Shown: positions 7,035 through 11,361 of the stretch, in pieces | Numbering within the stretch: position 1 is the stretch's first letter | Layout of the letters: the number at the start of each line of letters is the position of its first letter | Source: JBFEYJ01 sp041563315 | GTDB taxonomy: Bacteria > Pseudomonadota > Gammaproteobacteria > Thiohalomonadales > Thiohalomonadaceae | Reading direction: 5' to 3' | Assembly: GCA_041563315.1 (NCBI GenBank) | Contig: JBFFNE010000090.1 | Coordinates: 1-11,361, forward strand | Length of the DNA: 11,361 nucleotides | Program-made: the position numbers and the translations under genes | The notes under the pieces: model-generated | What the model was told of the DNA's origin: nothing | Databases searched by the model: none | Seen by the model: the letters and a program-made list of their open reading frames with translations, nothing else

Positions 7035-7394
7035 ATGGGCACGATTTTCAGGCAGGGGAAGGTAAAGAGTAACGAGCGGCAAATCAATCTCACCATCTAC
7101 AGCAGCTCAGACTTTACCCACTATGCTTTTTGCCTGCCAGCACGAATGGTCGTGCGTGACTTTATCGAACTCGCCCTCAAGCGACTGGCCCGGGGCAAAG
7201 GTGCCGAACGCGTGCAAGAGTTGAAAAATAATTATGAACCGGTGCTGGAGCTGCCAACCCCGGAGGGTGGCCGCGAACTACCCTCTGACATCAGCCTGTT
7301 CGAGGCTGGCGTATTTGATCACGCCATCTGCAGGATTGTCGCGCGCCCGCGCAAAGAGCGCATCATGTTCTGCCGCTACACCGACTACTCGTGA
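7035..7394 (+). CDS. hypothetical protein, possible beta-grasp (ubiquitin-like) fold
   Basis: I do not recognise this 119-residue protein as a named family. It has no signal peptide or membrane segment and is rather basic. Its pattern suggests a small beta-grasp domain: two strands (RQINLTIYS 15-23, THYAFCLPA 28-36), a helix (VVRDFIELALKRLA 39-52), a second helical stretch (GAERVQELKNN 56-66), a strand (PVLELP 69-74), then LPSDISLFEAGVFDHAICRIVA (82-103). The last piece resembles the end of ubiquitin-like domains such as YukD/EsaB, where a 'sL.eaGv.d' turn leads into the final strand. Cysteines are at 33, 99 and 113, with no metal-binding arrangement. The C-terminus (YTDYS) has no Gly-Gly for conjugation. 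It lies 90 bp after glgB on the same strand, and its stop overlaps the pgi stop tail-to-tail by 10 bp. A role in glycogen or sugar-phosphate control is suggested only by position. The fold call is tentative; gene reality is well supported by its start signal and protein-like composition. Confidence 0.8.
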   Translation: MGTIFRQGKVKSNERQINLTIYSSSDFTHYAFCLPARMVVRDFIELALKRLARGKGAERVQELKNNYEPVLELPTPEGGRELPSDISLFEAGVFDHAICRIVARPRKERIMFCRYTDYS

Positions 7395-9076
7395 CGATTG
7401 CGCTTATAGTAGTTAATCAGTCCGTTGGTTGAGGGGTCATGCTCCACCACAGAGGCATCATCATCGAGTTTAGACAGAATCGTCTTCGCTAGCTGTTTGC
7501 CCAGTTCTACCCCCCACTGATCAAACGAATTAATCCGCCAGATAATCCCCTGCACGAAGATCTTGTGCTCATACAGGGCGATGAGCGAGCCCAGGGTGTA
7601 GGGGGTTAATTTGTGGAACATGATGGAATTGCTCGGCTTGTTGCCGGTAAAAACCTTGTGCGGCAACAGCCGCTCCAGTTCCTCCTCGGTTAATCCCTGA
7701 GCCTGAAGTTCATTGCGCGCCTCCTCTTCAGTCCGTCCCATCATCAGCGCCTCACTTTGGGAGAAGAAATTGGCCAAGAGGATAACGTGATGGTCCCCTA
7801 CCGGATTATGGGACTCCACTGGGGCCATAAAATCGATGGGAATGAGTCGCGTGCCCTGGTGAATTAACTGGTAAAAGGCGTGCTGTCCATTGGTGCCCGA
7901 CTCGCCCCAAATAATCGGACCGGTCGCATAATCGACCACACTGCCGTCGCGGTCTATGCGTTTGCCATTACTCTCCATGTCCGCCTGCTGCAGATAGGCG
8001 GTGAATCGGTGCAGGTATTGATCATAAGGCAGAATGGCATGAGTCTCGGCACCGAAAAAGGAGCTGTACCACACGCCCAACACCCCCATAATCACCGGCA
8101 GATTTTTTTCCAGCGGTGCGCGCAAAAAATGCTGATCCATTGCATGTGCCCCGGCCAACAACTCCTCGAAATTATCCATTCCAAGGTAGAGCGCAATGGA
8201 GAGTCCAATAGCGGAACAGAGCGAATAGCGACCGCCAACCCAGTCCCAGAACTCGAACATGTTTTTCGGATCGATACCAAACGCCTCTACCGCTTCAGCG
8301 TTGGTGGAAACGGCAACGAAGTGCTTGCTAACGGCCGACTCATCGCGCAGATTCTCCACCAGCCAGCGGCGGGCAGTATGCGCATTGGTCAGCGTCTCCT
8401 GGGTGGTGAAGGTCTTGGAGGAGACGATGAACAGGGTGGTTTCCGGATCCAGGCGCTTGATACGCTCCGCCACATGAGTGCCGTCCACATTGGAGACGAA
8501 ATGCACCCGAATATCACCACGGGCATAGGGAGTCAATGCTTCAGTGACCATATACGGCCCAAGATCGGAGCCACCGATACCGATATTCACCACATCGGTG
8601 ATCGGCTTACCGGTATGCCCCTTCCAGATCCCGGTGTGGATCTTGATACAGAAACGGCGCATCCTCTCCAATACCCGATTGACCTCAGGCATGACATCCT
8701 GGCCATCGACATAGATAGGTGTGTTGCTGCGATTGCGCAATGCCATATGCAGCACCGCTCGATCCTCGGTGAAGTTGATATGCTCACCGTTGAACATGCG
8801 GTTGGCCCAACCGGTGACATTCGCCTCACGGGCCAGGCACAGCAACAGCTGCATCGTCTCCTCGGTCACCCGGTTCTTGGAGTAATCGAGCAGGATATCA
8901 TTGAACTGCACGGAAAGTTTTTCGAAACGCAAAGGGTCGGCGGCAAACATATCCCGCATCTGCAACGATTCAACTTGAGCGAAATGCTCCTGCAGTGCCT
9001 GCCATGCCGCTGACTGTGTTAAACGGGTTCTGCTCCCGTTATGAAACTCACCTTTATAGGCTTGAACAAACTCCAT
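7385..9076 (-). CDS. pgi: glucose-6-phosphate isomerase
   Basis: Interconverts glucose-6-phosphate and fructose-6-phosphate, linking glycolysis/gluconeogenesis to glycogen and the pentose phosphate route. From the ATG at 9076 it has 563 residues, slightly longer than E. coli Pgi (549), with the extra residues mostly at the N-terminus. Hallmarks: NIGIGGSDLGPYM (164-176), SSKTFTTQET (219-228), DWVGGRYSLCSAIG (278-291) and GTNGQHAFYQLIHQG (394-408). The catalytic residues are Glu368 in MESNGK, His399 in NGQHAF and Lys527 in ELGKQL. Their mutual spacings equal those of E. coli Glu355, His386 and Lys514. The frame is open upstream to a GTG at 9136. The 20 extra residues there are unlike the family, while GGGAG precedes the ATG at 9076, which decides the start. 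The 3' end overlaps the convergent small gene by 10 bp. About 157 bp separates it from zwf, so it may have its own promoter. Confidence 0.97.
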   Translation of the reverse strand: MEFVQAYKGEFHNGSRTRLTQSAAWQALQEHFAQVESLQMRDMFAADPLRFEKLSVQFNDILLDYSKNRVTEETMQLLLCLAREANVTGWANRMFNGEHINFTEDRAVLHMALRNRSNTPIYVDGQDVMPEVNRVLERMRRFCIKIHTGIWKGHTGKPITDVVNIGIGGSDLGPYMVTEALTPYARGDIRVHFVSNVDGTHVAERIKRLDPETTLFIVSSKTFTTQETLTNAHTARRWLVENLRDESAVSKHFVAVSTNAEAVEAFGIDPKNMFEFWDWVGGRYSLCSAIGLSIALYLGMDNFEELLAGAHAMDQHFLRAPLEKNLPVIMGVLGVWYSSFFGAETHAILPYDQYLHRFTAYLQQADMESNGKRIDRDGSVVDYATGPIIWGESGTNGQHAFYQLIHQGTRLIPIDFMAPVESHNPVGDHHVILLANFFSQSEALMMGRTEEEARNELQAQGLTEEELERLLPHKVFTGNKPSNSIMFHKLTPYTLGSLIALYEHKIFVQGIIWRINSFDQWGVELGKQLAKTILSKLDDDASVVEHDPSTNGLINYYKRNRHE

Positions 9077-9233
9077 GTCTCTCCCACTTTTTCTGTTTTT
9101 ATCTCGTTGAAGGCAATCAGCAAGGCCCGATTCCACCCATCTCGCGAAGATGTAATCCTGCTCCAGACCGCTCGGGGCATGCTTGCTAAATACCCGTCAA
9201 ACGGATAATGATACCCTGAGAGGGCGGCTCACT
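9077..9233 (-). promoter_or_regulatory. zwf-pgi intergenic region with a possible weak pgi promoter
   Basis: On the minus strand, TTGCTG (9118-9123), a 16-bp spacer and TAAAAA (9096-9101) form a possible sigma70 promoter. It would start transcription a few bases before the pgi ribosome site. A TTGACG box at 9195-9200 has no acceptable -10 at 17-18 bp. No intrinsic terminator for zwf was found: the only small hairpin, CCCT-gag-AGGG at 9214-9224, has no T-run. Read-through from zwf into pgi is therefore possible. Confidence 0.3.
9081..9085 (-). promoter_or_regulatory. ribosome binding site of pgi
   Basis: GGGAG on the minus strand is followed by AGAC and the ATG at 9076. It supports the shorter Pgi start over the upstream GTG at 9136. 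Confidence 0.65.
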
Positions 9234-10715
9234 CTATCGCTCATCCACCTTGATACTGTTGCGCCAATACTGGTCATCACGCTCAAACAGACGATTGGAG
9301 GCCTCGGGTCCCCAACTCCCTGCGGGGTAGGTGTGTATGTAGTCTCGCTCCATTGACCACACCTTAAGGATAGGATCGACCACCCTCCAGGCCCATTCCA
9401 CCTCATCGTAACGCAGGAACAGTGAGCTATCGCCCTCAATCACATCCAGGAGCAGTGCCTCATAGGCATCTAGTTTCTGCTGTTCGACACCACAATAACT
9501 TGCATCAAGCGTAGTCGTCTGTGTCTTCATTTCCAGCCCGGGAACCTTAACCTGAATCTCCGCACGCAGACACTCATCTGGCTGGATACTGAGAATCAGC
9601 CAGTTAGGCTTGATCTGCTCTAGCTGGGTTTCGCGAAACAGCTGTTGCGGCGGATGCTTGAAGCGGATGCAAATCATCGAGGAACTGCTTGCCATGCGCT
9701 TGCCGGTTCGGATATAGAACGGCACATTGCGCCAGCGCCAGTTATCGATATACAACTTCAGTGCGGTGTAGGTCTCGGTGGTGCTGTTTGGGGCCACCCC
9801 CACCTCTTCCAGGTAACTGGCGACCTTCTCACTATTTACCAGTCCGTTCTTATACTGGGCGCGAAAGGCTTGGGCGTGAACCGCGCTCGGTGGAATGGGG
9901 CGAATGGACTTGAGCACCTTGACCTTTTCATCGCGCAGCGACTCGGCATCCAGCCTCGCGGGCGGTTCCATAGCCACCAGAGTCAGCATCTGCAGCAGAT
10001 GGCTTTGCAGCATATCGCGCAAGGCCCCGGCACCATCGTAATACTCGGCCCGCTTTTCGATTCCCTGCGATTCGGCATGGGTGATCTGCACATGGTCGAT
10101 AAAGTTGCGATTCCACAGGGGCTCCATCATCAGGTTGGCAAAGCGGAACACCAGCACATTCTGGACGGTGCCCTTGCCCAGGTAATGATCGATGCGAAAC
10201 AGCTGCTCCTCGCGAAAATGGCGATGCAATTGCTGCTCCAGGATATGAGCGCTCTCCAGGTCATAGCCGAAGGGCTTCTCGATCACCAGCCGACTGCAGC
10301 CACCGGTCTCGTCATTGAGTCCCACCGATGCCAGCTGGGTGGCAACCTCACCGAACTCCGCCGGGCGGATGGCCAGATAGAAGATTTTATTACCGGGAAA
10401 ATGGTTTTCCTCAAGATAGCGGGCCAGGCCACGATAGGCATGGGGGTCATGAATATCCCCCCTGAAATAGCGCAGGCGACTTGCAAACCGGGCGAACAGC
10501 ACTTCGTCCAGTCCGTCCCTCGCCTTAGGGGCCAGGTAATCGGCCACGGCCTGCCGATACTCCTCATCTCCCCAGCCACGTCGGGCGATACCCAGTATCA
10601 CCATCTCACGCGGCAGCCGACCTGCCGTCTCCAGGTGGTAGAGGGCGGGTAGCAACTTATTGCTGGCCAGGTTACCGGTGGCGCCAAAGATAATGAAGGT
10701 ACACGGTTCAATCAT
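9234..10715 (-). CDS. zwf: glucose-6-phosphate 1-dehydrogenase
   Basis: Oxidises glucose-6-phosphate to 6-phosphogluconolactone with reduction of NADP (or NAD), the entry step of the oxidative pentose phosphate pathway. It has 493 residues, normal for bacteria. The N-terminal Rossmann fingerprint is GATGNLASNKLLPALY (11-26), where most relatives have GDLA..K; Asp is replaced by Asn. Arg45 in LGIARRGW sits where a 2'-phosphate-binding Arg is expected, favouring NADP. The substrate and catalytic residues are intact: Lys147 in EKPFG, Asp176-His177 in RIDHYLGK, and the base His239 in RDMLQSHLLQ. These are offset by one from Leuconostoc Lys148, Asp177-His178 and His240. FYIRTGK (333-339) is also present. 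The ATG overlaps the end of gnd by 8 bp and has no clear Shine-Dalgarno sequence, so translation is probably coupled. No lactonase gene (pgl) follows; pgi comes next. Confidence 0.97.
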   Translation of the reverse strand: MIEPCTFIIFGATGNLASNKLLPALYHLETAGRLPREMVILGIARRGWGDEEYRQAVADYLAPKARDGLDEVLFARFASRLRYFRGDIHDPHAYRGLARYLEENHFPGNKIFYLAIRPAEFGEVATQLASVGLNDETGGCSRLVIEKPFGYDLESAHILEQQLHRHFREEQLFRIDHYLGKGTVQNVLVFRFANLMMEPLWNRNFIDHVQITHAESQGIEKRAEYYDGAGALRDMLQSHLLQMLTLVAMEPPARLDAESLRDEKVKVLKSIRPIPPSAVHAQAFRAQYKNGLVNSEKVASYLEEVGVAPNSTTETYTALKLYIDNWRWRNVPFYIRTGKRMASSSSMICIRFKHPPQQLFRETQLEQIKPNWLILSIQPDECLRAEIQVKVPGLEMKTQTTTLDASYCGVEQQKLDAYEALLLDVIEGDSSLFLRYDEVEWAWRVVDPILKVWSMERDYIHTYPAGSWGPEASNRLFERDDQYWRNSIKVDER

Positions 10716-11361
10716 GGTGGCCGACTGACTTCTTTACCACATCATGACCACCGAAGGCATTGCGCATCACCGCCAAAAGCCGTGACTGATAGCCATCAGC
10801 GTCCTGACTGGCAAAGCGCATCTGCAGCGCCAGTGTAATTACCGGCAATGCAACCCCTTGATCAACCGCCTCCACCGCCGTCCAACGACCTTCTCCCGAA
10901 TCTGGCACAACAGGGGCGATATCCTCCATGGCCGGCCCCTTGGCCAAGGCCTCTGCGGTGAGATCCAACAACCAGCTACGCACTACCGAGGCATGACGCC
11001 AGGTCTCCGCCACCTTAGCCAAGTCCAGCTCGAACTCCTTTTTACTGCGTAGCAAATCGAAGCCCTCAGCGAAGGCCTGCATCATGCCGTACTCGATACC
11101 GTTGTGGATCATCTTGGTGTAGTGACCGGCCCCGATCGGGCCCATCCTTGCCCACCCCCTGTCCTCAGCGGGAGCCAGTGCCTTGAGTACCGGCTCCAAC
11201 CGTGTGACATCGGATTTACTGCCACCCACCATCATGCAGTACCCGTTTTCCAGTCCCCACACCCCGCCCGAGGTGCCAGCATCGATGAAGCCGATATCAT
11301 GTTCCGCCAGCATGACTCCCCGGCGCTGACTGTCATGGTAATTGGCATTGCCCCCGTCCAC
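10708..11361 (-). CDS. gnd: 6-phosphogluconate dehydrogenase, decarboxylating, short form, 5' end outside the window
   Basis: Oxidative decarboxylation of 6-phosphogluconate to ribulose-5-phosphate. Only the last 217 codons are visible; the frame runs off the right edge, so the NAD(P)-binding Rossmann start is missing and the GTG at the edge is not a real start. The fragment opens with DGGNANYHDS, then GFIDAGTSGGVWGLENG (24-40 of the fragment), typical of the family. The catalytic pair is seen as Lys83 in TKMIHN and Glu90 in HNGIEYG, spaced as sheep Lys183 and Glu190. Only about 127 residues follow Glu90 before the stop. That is far fewer than in the 470-residue E. coli type, so this is the short form of roughly 300-odd residues, a class that includes NAD-preferring enzymes. 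Cofactor choice cannot be read here. It overlaps zwf by 8 bp, so the two are one transcript. Confidence 0.93.
   Translation of the reverse strand: MDGGNANYHDSQRRGVMLAEHDIGFIDAGTSGGVWGLENGYCMMVGGSKSDVTRLEPVLKALAPAEDRGWARMGPIGAGHYTKMIHNGIEYGMMQAFAEGFDLLRSKKEFELDLAKVAETWRHASVVRSWLLDLTAEALAKGPAMEDIAPVVPDSGEGRWTAVEAVDQGVALPVITLALQMRFASQDADGYQSRLLAVMRNAFGGHDVVKKSVGHHD

Noticed and set aside
7880..9013. 377-codon open frame on the plus strand opposite pgi
   Set aside because: It is fully antisense to an intact pgi with all catalytic residues. The translation has no recognisable domain, and it is explained by codon bias in the opposite gene.
9077..9136. 20-codon N-terminal extension of Pgi from the GTG at 9136
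   Set aside because: The extra residues are unlike the family, and a Shine-Dalgarno sequence sits directly before the ATG at 9076.
9645..10652. 335-codon plus-strand frame opposite zwf, and a 317-codon one opposite glgC (3341-4294)
   Set aside because: Both lie antisense to well-conserved genes, have no family features or ribosome sites, and look like shadow frames.

Overview
The window is a chromosomal segment for central carbon and storage-polysaccharide metabolism. It most likely comes from a gammaproteobacterium. This rests on the close full-length resemblance of GlgC, GlgB, Pgi and Zwf to their gammaproteobacterial counterparts, on a tRNA with its CCA end encoded, and on moderately high G+C coding DNA. 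Genus cannot be fixed. The mix (GH57 enzyme, short-form 6-phosphogluconate dehydrogenase) fits an autotrophic or methylotrophic/sulfur-oxidising lineage better than an enteric one, but that is inference.

Layout, left to right. The 3' half of a tRNA-Leu(CAA) gene (1-59, +) is cut by the left edge. About 150 bp of unassigned DNA follows. Then comes a tightly overlapping minus-strand operon, read right to left: glgC, a GH57 glucan-active enzyme, and malQ (4642 to 210). A divergent intergenic region (about 4643-4772) carries a conspicuous 24-bp imperfect palindrome and separates glgC from glgB on the plus strand. After an AT-rich 90-bp gap, glgB is followed by a 119-residue unrecognised protein that looks like a small beta-grasp (ubiquitin-like) fold. 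This gene converges on pgi with a 10-bp overlap of the two 3' ends. Finally pgi, zwf and a right-edge-truncated gnd lie on the minus strand (order of reading gnd, zwf, pgi), with gnd and zwf overlapping by 8 bp.

How the genes fit together. GlgC makes ADP-glucose from glucose-1-phosphate, and GlgB introduces the branches of glycogen. The GH57 enzyme and MalQ can hydrolyse or rearrange linear alpha-1,4-glucans. Pgi links fructose-6-phosphate with glucose-6-phosphate, while Zwf and Gnd take glucose-6-phosphate into the oxidative pentose phosphate pathway. The block therefore surrounds the hexose-phosphate branch point between storage and NAD(P)H generation. Glycogen synthase (glgA), phosphorylase (glgP), debranching enzyme (glgX), phosphoglucomutase and 6-phosphogluconolactonase are not in the window.

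Most of the window is ordinary. The items that merit a second look are the orphan beta-grasp-like protein, the palindrome at the glgC/glgB divergent promoter, the GH57 gene overlapping both neighbours, and the loss in GlgC of the Lys that binds the activator in E. coli. No mobile element, CRISPR array or defence system was seen.
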